Of a stretch of 47,373 nucleotides of DNA, positions 40,093-46,712 are shown piece by piece. Under the pieces are notes generated by a model. That model was not told where the DNA came from and searched no databases. It worked only from the letters and a program-made list of their open reading frames with translations. How positions within the stretch are numbered: the first letter of the stretch is position 1; every line of letters starts with the position of its first letter. The DNA comes from a virus. Location: positions 1 to 47,373 of IMG/VR virus record IMGVR_UViG_3300050821_007580. One strand, given 5' to 3'. Made by a program: the position numbers and the translations under genes.

Positions 40093-40220
40093 GACTTCAC
40101 CTCTCCGCTGCGAGCCGATGCTTTACCCCATCGGAAACCGATGTATAGAATCAGGCAGTTGAACGGTAGACCCACAATGAAATTAACGAACGCCATTGCC
40201 CAAATATGATTCCAGTTCAT
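40089..40220 (-). CDS. 43-residue membrane protein
   Basis: MNWNHIWAMAFVNFIVGLPF then NCLILYIGFRWGKA; one transmembrane helix of about 25 residues with a basic cytoplasmic tail. GAGAGGGG upstream of ATG 40220 is a strong ribosome binding site and shows that the longer in-frame extension is not used. The stop overlaps the next GTG. Confidence 0.65.
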   Translation of the reverse strand: MNWNHIWAMAFVNFIVGLPFNCLILYIGFRWGKASARSGEVKS

Positions 40221-40222
40221 AG

Positions 40223-40504
40223 CTACCCCTCTCCATCGACAGTGTAGGTGGCGTCGAAAATATCGGGCGCGCATGGATACAGTTCGCCGCCGATGCCGCG
40301 AATCAGCCAGTGTCCTAGCGGCAAGTTTAGCCATTGCTTTTCCTTGATGTTCCACACGACAACCCCCTCCTTGTCGTTTGGTCCTTCTACATCCTTGGCG
40401 TCAGCCCGGCCCCAATTGTGCCCGCAGAAATCGTTGAGGCATTCGTAGTCGCCGCCCTCCCAACGAATGGCGTCAATTACGATTGGCTTCTTGCGATACC
40501 TCAC
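40223..40504 (-). CDS. Conserved small phage protein (RYRKKPxVIxAxxW type)
   Basis: A 93-residue protein beginning RYRKKPIVIDAIRWEGG and ending in GHWLIRGIGGELYPCAPDIF before DATYTV. Both segments are typical of a widespread phage family of unknown function. The GTG start at 40504 overlaps the preceding stop (GTGA) and has GAGGCGAAG upstream, which rules out the longer reading frame. Confidence 0.82.
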   Translation of the reverse strand: MRYRKKPIVIDAIRWEGGDYECLNDFCGHNWGRADAKDVEGPNDKEGVVVWNIKEKQWLNLPLGHWLIRGIGGELYPCAPDIFDATYTVDGEG

Positions 40505-40680
40505 GGCTTCGCCTCTGTGTCGAGCGCTGATGCAGCATCTCGCAAAACATTGATCGTGGCTCTGGCGCGGCAATCTACGCAGGTTTTCGTGTTGCGATTG
40601 CACTTGTGGTCCCCGCCGCTAGTCCATTGCTGCCACTGGTCGGCAAGCTCGCGCATCATGTATGGCAAATCAGGGTTCAT
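40501..40680 (-). CDS. 59-residue zinc-binding-like protein
   Basis: Reads MNPDLPYMMRELADQWQQWT, then CNRNTKTCVDC (27-37) and a helical tail ending SALDTEAKP. Three cysteines and a nearby His could bind zinc. ATG is preceded by CAGAGGC. The end lies in a 24-base sequence repeated at the end of another gene of the array. Confidence 0.65.
   Translation of the reverse strand: MNPDLPYMMRELADQWQQWTSGGDHKCNRNTKTCVDCRARATINVLRDAASALDTEAKP
40507..40530 (-). repeat. Duplicated gene junction, copy A
   Basis: 24 bases identical at 21 positions to 40870-40893. On the minus strand it encodes SALDTEAK at the end of one gene and carries the GAGG ribosome binding site of the next. Confidence 0.8.
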
Positions 40681-40867
40681 GGTTTAGCCTCTGTGTCGGC
40701 TGCACGAAGAACCTATCGCGCTCAGTCACCCACCGACGATAATCTTTGCCAAAATGGTGAATCGGCGCATCACGAATCAACTCTTCCGCCCATTGGAGCC
40801 GCTTGCGCAGTTGATCGCGCTGATCGCAGATCGCGTGAACGTCCAGCAATTGGTCAGGTAGGTCCAT
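40670..40867 (-). CDS. 65-residue helical protein
   Basis: Reads MDLPDQLLDVHAICDQRDQL and continues as a charged helix (RKRLQWAEELIRD) to NHEP. GAGG seven bases upstream of ATG 40867 supports this start over a GTG one codon earlier. It overlaps the preceding stop (TGATG) and the next gene by 11 bases. Unknown function. Confidence 0.62.
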   Translation of the reverse strand: MDLPDQLLDVHAICDQRDQLRKRLQWAEELIRDAPIHHFGKDYRRWVTERDRFFVQPTQRLNHEP

Positions 40868-41037
40868 CACTTCGCCTCTGTTTCACGCGCTGAGTCGGGC
40901 TTAATAGTACCGCCGCAGATGGTTCTATTAGGCGTGGGCTCCAAGCACTTGAAGAACGCCAGCGGTTGCTCATTGTGCGGAAAGGATTGAATCGTGCCGC
41001 ACTTAGAGCAACTCCAAATGACGATTTCGATACTCAT
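40867..41037 (-). CDS. 56-residue zinc-ribbon protein
   Basis: MSIEIVIWSCSKCGTIQSFP with CSKC (10-13) and two later cysteines (KCLEP, ICGG) makes a four-cysteine zinc ribbon. Ends SARETEAK, nearly the same as another array protein. ATG overlaps the upstream stop (ATGA); GGCGAGAAGC upstream is the ribosome binding site. Confidence 0.68.
   Translation of the reverse strand: MSIEIVIWSCSKCGTIQSFPHNEQPLAFFKCLEPTPNRTICGGTIKPDSARETEAK
40870..40893 (-). repeat. Duplicated gene junction, copy B
   Basis: Second copy of the junction at 40507-40530, with three mismatches; encodes SARETEAK and the ribosome binding site for the downstream gene. Confidence 0.8.
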
Positions 41038-41219
41038 AGCTTCTCGCCTGAAGTAGTTGTATAGCCCTCGCGCCACGCTCTAAGCTCGTCAGCGTCAGCC
41101 CAGATGCGCCCATCGCTGGACTCAGTAATCGATGGCACATCGAGATGTCCAGCACGACGCATGATCGCTTCGTATTCTACAGCGTCCGTCACTTCGACTA
41201 ATCGCGGTTTGTCACTCAT
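41034..41219 (-). CDS. 61-residue hypothetical protein
   Basis: Reads MSDKPRLVEVTDAVEYEAIM, a mixed alpha/beta small domain, with RIWADADELRAWREGY near the end. It overlaps genes on both sides by 4-8 bases. No family recognised. Confidence 0.62.
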   Translation of the reverse strand: MSDKPRLVEVTDAVEYEAIMRRAGHLDVPSITESSDGRIWADADELRAWREGYTTTSGEKL

Positions 41220-41631
41220 GCTTTACCCCGTCACTCTCCGCGTAACTCGCATTGATCTGATCGGTACGCAGATTCCAAACTTCAATCAGTATGCGTGTTA
41301 CATCGTCCTTCTCAGCCACACGCACTTGCGACGATGACATGCACTCAGGGTTCTGGCACACCACGACGTAGGAGTTCGGACCCACTTCGGCCGCGTTCTC
41401 AATCTTCGCCTCACTGTCGCAGAACGGGCATGGTTTTAGCCGCAGCTCACCATCGGCAGCAACGTCGTTCGACTCATCGATGGCATGGCCGATGAATCCC
41501 TGCAAGTGCCGTATAGCCGTTCGGATCGTTTCCTCTTCGTCCGCCCCAATATGTCGTCCGGCCAGCATTTCGGGTTCAATGGCGACAACCTTCCCGTCCT
41601 GGTCGCTTACTTCAACGCGGAACCAATTCAT
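41212..41631 (-). CDS. Lar-like zinc-ribbon protein
   Basis: A 139-residue protein. The N-terminal half (1-60) is a separate acidic domain. The C-terminal half reads LKPCPFCDSEAKIENAAEVG, then CQNPEC and a final IEVWNLR (about residues 65-123), the signature of Lar-type restriction alleviation proteins: LKPCPFCG...C..C...A...WN. In Rac prophage Lar modulates type I restriction; whether this one does is unknown. ATG overlaps the upstream stop (ATGA) and is preceded by GGAGAGAAG. Confidence 0.75.
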   Translation of the reverse strand: MNWFRVEVSDQDGKVVAIEPEMLAGRHIGADEEETIRTAIRHLQGFIGHAIDESNDVAADGELRLKPCPFCDSEAKIENAAEVGPNSYVVVCQNPECMSSSQVRVAEKDDVTRILIEVWNLRTDQINASYAESDGVKHE

Positions 41632-41801
41632 GGCTTCTCTCCCCGGTCAGAAGGGTGTTTGACCGTGACTCTTCCTGCAGTCATCGGCCCATAGCATTTC
41701 GGGCAAGTCGGCCCGAGCACTGGATCGATTTGGTGTTCCGTGAACGTCTGCACGTGACCGCAGACGACGCACTTGCAGACGAATTCGGCTGTTGCGCTCA
41801 C
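41628..41801 (-). CDS. 57-residue zinc-ribbon protein
   Basis: MSATAEFVCKCVVCGHVQTF then CPKCYGPM (about 33-40): two CxxC knuckles, a clear small zinc ribbon. GTG start overlaps the preceding stop (GTGA), and the stop overlaps the next ATG (ATGA). A longer reading frame in another phase over this interval is a shadow. Function unknown; ribbons of this kind bind nucleic acid or act as protein adaptors. Confidence 0.72.
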   Translation of the reverse strand: MSATAEFVCKCVVCGHVQTFTEHQIDPVLGPTCPKCYGPMTAGRVTVKHPSDRGEKP

Positions 41802-42142
41802 GTCTCATCTCCTTTGATTTTCGATGGTGGGCACGGACCTTTAAGGCTGTGCACGGTATTGCAAAAGGTGCAAAACTTGCCTTCCGTTTCCGAAGTGAGT
41901 CTCGCGCGCTTGCGTAATTCAGTGCGCCAGTAATATTTGCGACGGTACTTCCCTTGCGGCTCTGGCTCATCGGGGAATTCGCCTTCCTCGCCCAGCGCCC
42001 ATCGAATCGCCGATTCTAATTCACGGATGCGCTGATGGTTCTGATCCTCGTAGCGCTTCGATTCGGCTAGCTCGGCGGCGAGGCGCGTATTCTCCTTGAG
42101 CATTTCGGTGAGCGAGTGGGACTCGGCGAGGGTGAGTTTCAC
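41798..42142 (-). CDS. 114-residue coiled-coil protein with zinc knuckle
   Basis: KLTLAESHSLTEMLKENTRL starts a coiled coil (about 5-55), followed by an acidic WALGEEGEFPDEPEP segment and a C-terminal CTFCNTVHSLKGPC zinc-like site. GTG start at 42142 overlaps the upstream stop (GTGA). Possibly a dimeric adaptor; no family recognised. Confidence 0.68.
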   Translation of the reverse strand: MKLTLAESHSLTEMLKENTRLAAELAESKRYEDQNHQRIRELESAIRWALGEEGEFPDEPEPQGKYRRKYYWRTELRKRARLTSETEGKFCTFCNTVHSLKGPCPPSKIKGDET

Positions 42143-42438
42143 TTGGATACCTCGTTTTGCGCAGTGGAGCGTTTTACCCATCGTGCTGCGCATTGCCAGA
42201 CATACCACCACGAATCGATATCTTGCTCGGCGTAATCACCCGACTTGGTTTTGCCGGGTATCTCAAGCCCCATCGATTCAACGTATGCCTCAAATGCTTG
42301 GCGGGAAGTTTTGCGTTCCATGACCTTGTTCCCTCGCTTGGCAGCGCCCCGCTCTAAATGCGCTATCCTTGATGCACGCCCCTTGGTGAACCCTTGTGCG
42401 AAAACTTCGGCATCGTGCTTGGTGCTAGGTCTGGTCAC
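42139..42438 (-). CDS. 99-residue hypothetical protein
   Basis: A basic N-terminal half (FTKGRASRIAHLERGAAKRG) and a C-terminal half with ERKTSRQAFEAYVESMGL and DIDSWWYVWQCAARW, a pattern seen in small phage proteins of unknown function. GTG start overlaps the Lar-like gene's stop (GTGA). The longer upstream frame lies over that gene and is not needed. Confidence 0.68.
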   Translation of the reverse strand: MTRPSTKHDAEVFAQGFTKGRASRIAHLERGAAKRGNKVMERKTSRQAFEAYVESMGLEIPGKTKSGDYAEQDIDSWWYVWQCAARWVKRSTAQNEVSK

Positions 42439-42632
42439 TTCGAATCCTTTGCAGACTGTGTGCGTCGATTCCAATTGCGAACGGCGCTGTTTTCGTCGCG
42501 CAGTTTCTGAAATGTCGTGGCAGTGCAGCGAGTGCAGGAAACTAAAACTGTTTTCCCTATGCGCAATTCTGCAATAGCGCCACAAAACGGACACGATTTC
42601 AGTTTCGGCCACCCTTTCAATTTGTCGATCAT
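42435..42632 (-). CDS. Lar-like zinc-ribbon protein
   Basis: A 65-residue protein: LKSCPFCGAIAELRI, then SCTRCTATTF and a final AVRNWNRR. This is the compact Lar-type ribbon (CPFCG...C..C...A..NWN). AAGG five bases upstream supports ATG 42632; an in-frame ATG at 42647 would add five residues and overlap the preceding gene. The third Lar-like protein in this genome. Anti-restriction activity is plausible, not shown. Confidence 0.75.
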   Translation of the reverse strand: MIDKLKGWPKLKSCPFCGAIAELRIGKTVLVSCTRCTATTFQKLRDENSAVRNWNRRTQSAKDSK

Positions 42633-42633
42633 C

Positions 42634-42825
42634 TCAGCCTTTTCCATTCGGACGCCCAGCTCGTGACTTCGGCGCATCGAGCGGCGTTCCCTGTTTGAGC
42701 CGCGATTGCACGCACTGGTAGGTCAGCCCGAGCCGCCGCGACCAATCGTGAATCGTTCGACGCTCACCCTTGAACTCGAAAAACTTGACCCTGGAATGGT
42801 TCGGGTTTTTCCCGTATTCGCGCAT
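42634..42825 (-). CDS. 63-residue HTH protein of the homing-endonuclease-associated kind
   Basis: FEFKGERRTIHDWSRRLGLT then YQCVQSRLKQGTPL: the HTH module often attached to phage HNH endonucleases or free-standing in phages. It would bind DNA through the second helix (YQCVQSRL). The stop overlaps the ribosome binding site of the following gene. May be a remnant of a larger endonuclease. Confidence 0.72.
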   Translation of the reverse strand: MREYGKNPNHSRVKFFEFKGERRTIHDWSRRLGLTYQCVQSRLKQGTPLDAPKSRAGRPNGKG

Positions 42826-42829
42826 AATT

Positions 42830-43207
42830 TCAGTCTTTTCCCGAAGTAGAGTAAAACCCTCTATCGTAATATTGGAAAAATTCGTCTACCTGTTCAATGG
42901 TCCAGAGTACCAACACCCTAAAACCTAACGATTCGAGTAGCACATGATACTCTCTTTGCCAGGGTTTTAGAACGCCTTTACCAGCTTTCGTTTCGACGTA
43001 GATAATCAGTGCTCCAGGAAAACGACATTCACGGTCGGGAGCCCCACGCCGTCCGTTGTCGACCATCTTGGCGGCCCATCCGCCGCGCGCAGCGACGCCC
43101 AGCACCAAATGATCCTCTACTTTAGCCTCCGGCTTGCTCATACCGTAAACCTCACGCACAGAAGGGGGAGGAAATAGCTTGCTAACCGCTTCACTAAATG
43201 CGCTCAT
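42830..43207 (-). CDS. VRR-NUC domain nuclease
   Basis: A 125-residue single-domain VRR-NUC protein of the PD-(D/E)XK superfamily. Visible: E31 in KVEDHLV, GAPDRE with D58, the E-x-K core VETKAG (E72, K74), and Q84 in WQREYHVLLESLGFRVLVL. Stand-alone VRR-NUC proteins in phages cut branched or Holliday-junction DNA. It is coupled to the polymerase gene by an ATGA overlap, so it likely acts in replication or recombination. Confidence 0.9.
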   Translation of the reverse strand: MSAFSEAVSKLFPPPSVREVYGMSKPEAKVEDHLVLGVAARGGWAAKMVDNGRRGAPDRECRFPGALIIYVETKAGKGVLKPWQREYHVLLESLGFRVLVLWTIEQVDEFFQYYDRGFYSTSGKD

Positions 43208-45312
43208 TTATGCTTATACCTGTAGCTGGTGCTGCCTTTGGCGGCCATTGGCATGCCCTCTGCCCAAAGGCTTGACTCTACCAGTAAGCGGCTCAAGTGC
43301 TTGTCGTTATATCGATCTTCGTCAGGGGGTTCCGTAATCGCTTCATCGTGTACGCTCAAGACCGGATTGTAGCCCGCGCTATCAGCCGCAAGCAAGCCAT
43401 CCATCATAATATCCGCGCAACCGCCTTGGCAGACGTTCTCCGCGTCTTTGCCGGAGTAGGTGGAGATTCGGCCCCACTGTTTGGTGTAGGGGTTTACTCC
43501 GATAAAGGATCTTGTGGTAAACCAGCCATCTGTTCGCACGCGCGGAGCAGGGTAGTTAAGATATCGGCCGCTTGGCAGCTTGATACGTAACCAATTTCCA
43601 ACTCGATCAACGGTAATTCGTTCCCCGGCTCTAAACTGTTTGCCGGGGGATCGAATGGCGTTTTTGATTGCATTGTCCAAAGCCTCCCAGAATGCCACGA
43701 TCATCGGATGCGCGGCTCTCCACATGAGTACAAGGGACTGGCATACCACCCATACCCGCTCTTCCAATCCATAGGTGCGATGCCGCTTGATAGCCTTGAG
43801 CCATAGCCGCTGCGCCTCACGCTTAACGTCAAGCGGTATGGTGTTCCAGGCCGAATCGGCAAGTTTTTCGAGACGCAAGCCATATGTCTCTGCCATCGCG
43901 CAGAAGGCGCCCACACCGCCATAGTACTGGAGGGCAAGCTCCATGACTTTGCCGACTTGCCGGCGGTAATCGCCTTCGTCCGCGATGTCGTTGGGGTCGA
44001 TGCCGAATGGGCGTGCATATGCTACCTTGTAAAGATCCGGACCCTCTTTACGATCATACGCCGCATAAGCAGCAATCTTCCACTCTTCTCCGGCGATCCA
44101 GGCCATATATCGGCCTTCGATATTGGCCAAGTCCGCCGTCACCAGCCGCCGGCCTTCGCCCGCTACAATCAGCCCCCGCAAGCAGCTTGACGCCAGCCCC
44201 ATGATGTCATCGGGGTCCAGCAGCTCAATGCTGTCGCAATGGAAGAAGCGAATAGCGAGTGCTATTTCCTCCGGGGTATGTTTCGGTCGTGGAAGGTTCT
44301 GGGGTTGCAACGTGCGACCAGCCCAACGGCCAGTACGCATAGCACCGCAAAACACCAACAGATTAAAAAGACGCCCTCTAACATTTTGATTAAGCACACG
44401 CTGATACTTGGCGGTACTTGCCTTGCTAGCCTTCTGGCGGATTCGTAAGAGTTCCTTAATGTGTTCGGGCAATGATTCATCTTCTAGCCTCCGTTCTACA
44501 GTGTCAGCGGTTAAGTCCGGCAGCTCAACGCCGAAATCCGCCATATAAGCCAAGAGTCGATCGCGCTGTGTAGTCGCTTCCACGGCGCTGTCATCGCCCT
44601 CCAGGCCGCTCGCCTGAATCCTGGAGAGCTTGGCTGTGCGTGCTGCTAGACGGCTTTTGGCGCGCGTCGTAGCATCGACAGCAGATGCTGCCAGCTTCAG
44701 ATCCATGGCGACGCCACGGTGATTCATCCGGTAATCGAGTGCCCATATCGCCCACATGCGGGGGGTAGCGTTCCATTTCGGAATCTTGCGCCAAACGTAG
44801 CGCATGGCTTCCACGTCCCGGCCGCCATAGCGAAGGAACTGTGCCCATTCTTTGGGGTGCGTCTCAGGGGTGTTGTACGCGCCCTTTTTATTAGGCTTCC
44901 AGAAGACTTCGCCGATATCCTTGCCCTTGAGTTTGGCAAAGCGCTCCGGCACCTTGAAGATGGTACAGAGCTTGTCCAAACCTCCAGGAAGACCATGCAT
45001 TCGACTGAGCGCCGCTGTGCAGCGCCATTTAGCTTCGGGGATTTCTAGCGTCTTAGTGGCGTCGAGTACCGTGCGGTCAAATTCGGCTTGATGCGCCCAG
45101 ACTTCTTGGGCTCGCAGAATTGCCGTTTTGAGGAGCTTAAGTCTTTGCTCGCGGACCCATGCCGCCTTCTTGGACAGCATATCGATGATGACGATAGGGC
45201 CGTCATCGATCGCGTATTGGATCATCGTCATTTCGACTTGGGTTGCGTACTTGACGTTACCCTGTCGAATGGGCACGCGGCTCCGCGTTTCACTGTCCAG
45301 CCAGAGCCGCAT
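43204..45312 (-). CDS. Family A DNA polymerase with 3'-5' exonuclease
   Basis: A 702-residue PolA-type polymerase. Exonuclease: LDSE (5-8), VWAHQAEFDR (about 90-99) and RYGGRDVEAM (about 166). Polymerase: motif A ADLANIEGR, motif B RQVGKVMELALQYYGG with the nucleotide-binding Lys and YG, and motif C SVHDEA. Lacks a 5'-3' nuclease. This is the replicative enzyme, working with the primase-helicase, DUF2815 ssDNA-binding protein and the nucleases in the same operon. Confidence 0.93.
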   Translation of the reverse strand: MRLWLDSETRSRVPIRQGNVKYATQVEMTMIQYAIDDGPIVIIDMLSKKAAWVREQRLKLLKTAILRAQEVWAHQAEFDRTVLDATKTLEIPEAKWRCTAALSRMHGLPGGLDKLCTIFKVPERFAKLKGKDIGEVFWKPNKKGAYNTPETHPKEWAQFLRYGGRDVEAMRYVWRKIPKWNATPRMWAIWALDYRMNHRGVAMDLKLAASAVDATTRAKSRLAARTAKLSRIQASGLEGDDSAVEATTQRDRLLAYMADFGVELPDLTADTVERRLEDESLPEHIKELLRIRQKASKASTAKYQRVLNQNVRGRLFNLLVFCGAMRTGRWAGRTLQPQNLPRPKHTPEEIALAIRFFHCDSIELLDPDDIMGLASSCLRGLIVAGEGRRLVTADLANIEGRYMAWIAGEEWKIAAYAAYDRKEGPDLYKVAYARPFGIDPNDIADEGDYRRQVGKVMELALQYYGGVGAFCAMAETYGLRLEKLADSAWNTIPLDVKREAQRLWLKAIKRHRTYGLEERVWVVCQSLVLMWRAAHPMIVAFWEALDNAIKNAIRSPGKQFRAGERITVDRVGNWLRIKLPSGRYLNYPAPRVRTDGWFTTRSFIGVNPYTKQWGRISTYSGKDAENVCQGGCADIMMDGLLAADSAGYNPVLSVHDEAITEPPDEDRYNDKHLSRLLVESSLWAEGMPMAAKGSTSYRYKHK

Positions 45313-45320
45313 GCCGTTAT

Positions 45321-45434
45321 CTACCGCGTCTTTTTCTTAGTGACCGTCTCAATCGCTACAATCAAACCCATGGTGAAGACAAACATCAGCAGATACAGAA
45401 TGCAAATACCCACCATGGCGAAGCGCGCTATCAT
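45321..45434 (-). CDS. 37-residue membrane protein
   Basis: MIARFAMVGICILYLLMFVF followed by TMGLIVAIETVTKKKTR: one long hydrophobic helix and a basic tail. ATGA overlap with the CBM-like gene before it. A longer reading frame sharing this 3' end is a shadow. Function unknown. Confidence 0.6.
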   Translation of the reverse strand: MIARFAMVGICILYLLMFVFTMGLIVAIETVTKKKTR

Positions 45435-46048
45435 ACGAATGCTGCGTACTCTACGCTCCAAATGTCGCCCGTAAGCCCTGATTGGTCCTGGACCATGATC
45501 TTGTAGCAGTCGATATTGGCGGCATTGAGTGCCGTCAGGGGGATCGTGAAAGTCACCACACCGTCTGCATCCGGCGCACTCTCCATGCTGGTAGGGATCG
45601 GGTTGATGCCGCCCACCACAATGTCCGTAGTTGATCCTGTTGAGGTGTAGATCGCGACGCTGAATCTCTGCCCGCTCATCGCCGGTTTTAACTTGATAAC
45701 CAAGTTTTTGAACGGTGCGGTTGCCATGTGCAGGATGTAGGGAAGCCAATACGCCCATGGGGTGTTGGGCTTCATGGAGGCGACTGTCTTGCCCGGCACT
45801 TGCGTCGTATCCGCATAGTTGATGGTCATGCCAGTTCCCGACCAATCGCCGGGCCAGAGCATTTTGCCATCGGCATAGATCACGCCGGGGCCGGTTACTG
45901 GCAACGCGGGATTGGGCGGAGTAACAATTGGCGGAGTCGGCGTACCGGTCGTAATGGTGCTGCCAGAGGTGACGGTATAGCCTAGCGCTTGAAGCGCAGC
46001 GATCGCGCTGGCGACATCGCAGGGGGAAGATACGAGCATGAGGGTCAT
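45431..46048 (-). CDS. Carbohydrate-binding-module-like beta-sandwich protein
   Basis: A 205-residue protein. The N-terminal 20 residues form a helix (ASAIAALQALGYTVT), followed by a Thr/Pro linker (GTPTPPIVTPPNPALPVTGP), then a beta-sandwich (about 55-205). Strand patterns VIYADGKMLWPGDWSG, VTFTIPLTALN and YKIMVQDQSGL resemble C-terminal carbohydrate-binding modules of glycosidases (VTIPLSAL ... QDxSG). No signal peptide. The ATG at 46048 has GGAG seven bases upstream. Oddly, it sits in the replication operon, between polymerase and ssDNA-binding protein genes, not with the virion genes. Ligand unknown. Confidence 0.68.
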   Translation of the reverse strand: MTLMLVSSPCDVASAIAALQALGYTVTSGSTITTGTPTPPIVTPPNPALPVTGPGVIYADGKMLWPGDWSGTGMTINYADTTQVPGKTVASMKPNTPWAYWLPYILHMATAPFKNLVIKLKPAMSGQRFSVAIYTSTGSTTDIVVGGINPIPTSMESAPDADGVVTFTIPLTALNAANIDCYKIMVQDQSGLTGDIWSVEYAAFV

Positions 46049-46058
46049 CAGCAATCTC

Positions 46059-46319
46059 CTAGGATAAAAGTTGAATCAAGTTTTCGTGCTCTTTGCCGCC
46101 TTCCTTGGCTTGCTCCACGATTCGCGCGCCGATCATGTAGATCGCAAATGCCGCGCCCAAGGCGGTTGCACCGTCTTTGGGGTTGTTGCGCTGGAGCCCG
46201 ACGAAGACCTTTTCAATCGTCGCGGCTGCCTTCTTCGCCCGGCCGCGCGCTGAGGGCGGCAAGCCACGGAGCAGCTCTTTGATCGTTTCGCAATTCTCAT
46301 CGATGTTGTTGCTAAACAT
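46059..46319 (-). CDS. 86-residue helical protein
   Basis: Helices around NIDENCETIKELLRGLPPSA and RAKKAAATIEKVFVGLQRN, then a hydrophobic segment (ATALGAAFAIYMIGARIVEQ) that could be amphipathic or membrane-associated. ATG at 46319 is preceded by GGAGG; a TTG nine bases earlier is less suitable. Overlaps the previous gene by eight bases. Function unknown. Confidence 0.65.
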   Translation of the reverse strand: MFSNNIDENCETIKELLRGLPPSARGRAKKAAATIEKVFVGLQRNNPKDGATALGAAFAIYMIGARIVEQAKEGGKEHENLIQLLS

Positions 46320-46632
46320 CGAAGCCAAGCCTCCGCGCCTGTTCTGCGGTTAGTGCTTTCCCCTCTTCCCGAAAGCGTCGTACTTGCTCCGCCAGAGCCT
46401 TCTGATTAGCCTCATATGCGGTAGTTGCAAATGGCGATTTGACGCGTAAGGTGATGACGCCAGCGGTATGAGCGGCAGCCAGGATTTCGAGCTGCTGGCC
46501 TTCCATGGTGACGACATACTGCGGATTGGAGATTGACTCGGCGCAGCGCAACAGCTTGCTCGCGGCTTCCGTTGCTTTCTTGATCGCCTCCTCAAGACTG
46601 GAAATTTTGCTTTGTAAAATTAAATCGTTCAT
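46312..46632 (-). CDS. 106-residue helical protein
   Basis: A coiled-coil start (SKISSLEEAIKKATEAASKL), a short beta region (QYVVTMEGQQLEIL, then GVITLRVKSP) and a C-terminal helix (ANQKALAEQVRRFREEGKAL) ending EQARRLGFDV. AGGGGGAG upstream of the ATG is a very strong ribosome binding site. Follows the ssDNA-binding gene after a hairpin. No family recognised. Confidence 0.68.
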   Translation of the reverse strand: MNDLILQSKISSLEEAIKKATEAASKLLRCAESISNPQYVVTMEGQQLEILAAAHTAGVITLRVKSPFATTAYEANQKALAEQVRRFREEGKALTAEQARRLGFDV

Positions 46633-46654
46633 GTTCGCTCCCCCTAGCCCATTT

Positions 46655-46702
46655 CCCGCGCACCGGCCTGTACAGAGGCTACCACTTGGTTCGGTGCGCG
46701 GG
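46655..46702. repeat. 11-bp inverted repeat between genes
   Basis: CCCGCGCACCG (46655-46665) and CGGTGCGCGGG (46692-46702), a perfect 11-bp inverted repeat with a 26-base loop in the 80-base gap after the ssDNA-binding gene. No T-run follows on either strand, so it is not a standard terminator; an mRNA processing or protein site is possible. Confidence 0.8.
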
Positions 46703-46712
46703 CGGGACTCGG

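Noticed and set aside
41647-41970. 107-residue Arg/Ser-rich frame
   Set aside because: Another frame of the same strand encodes a clean two-knuckle zinc ribbon with GTGA and ATGA overlaps (41628-41801), so this is a shadow.
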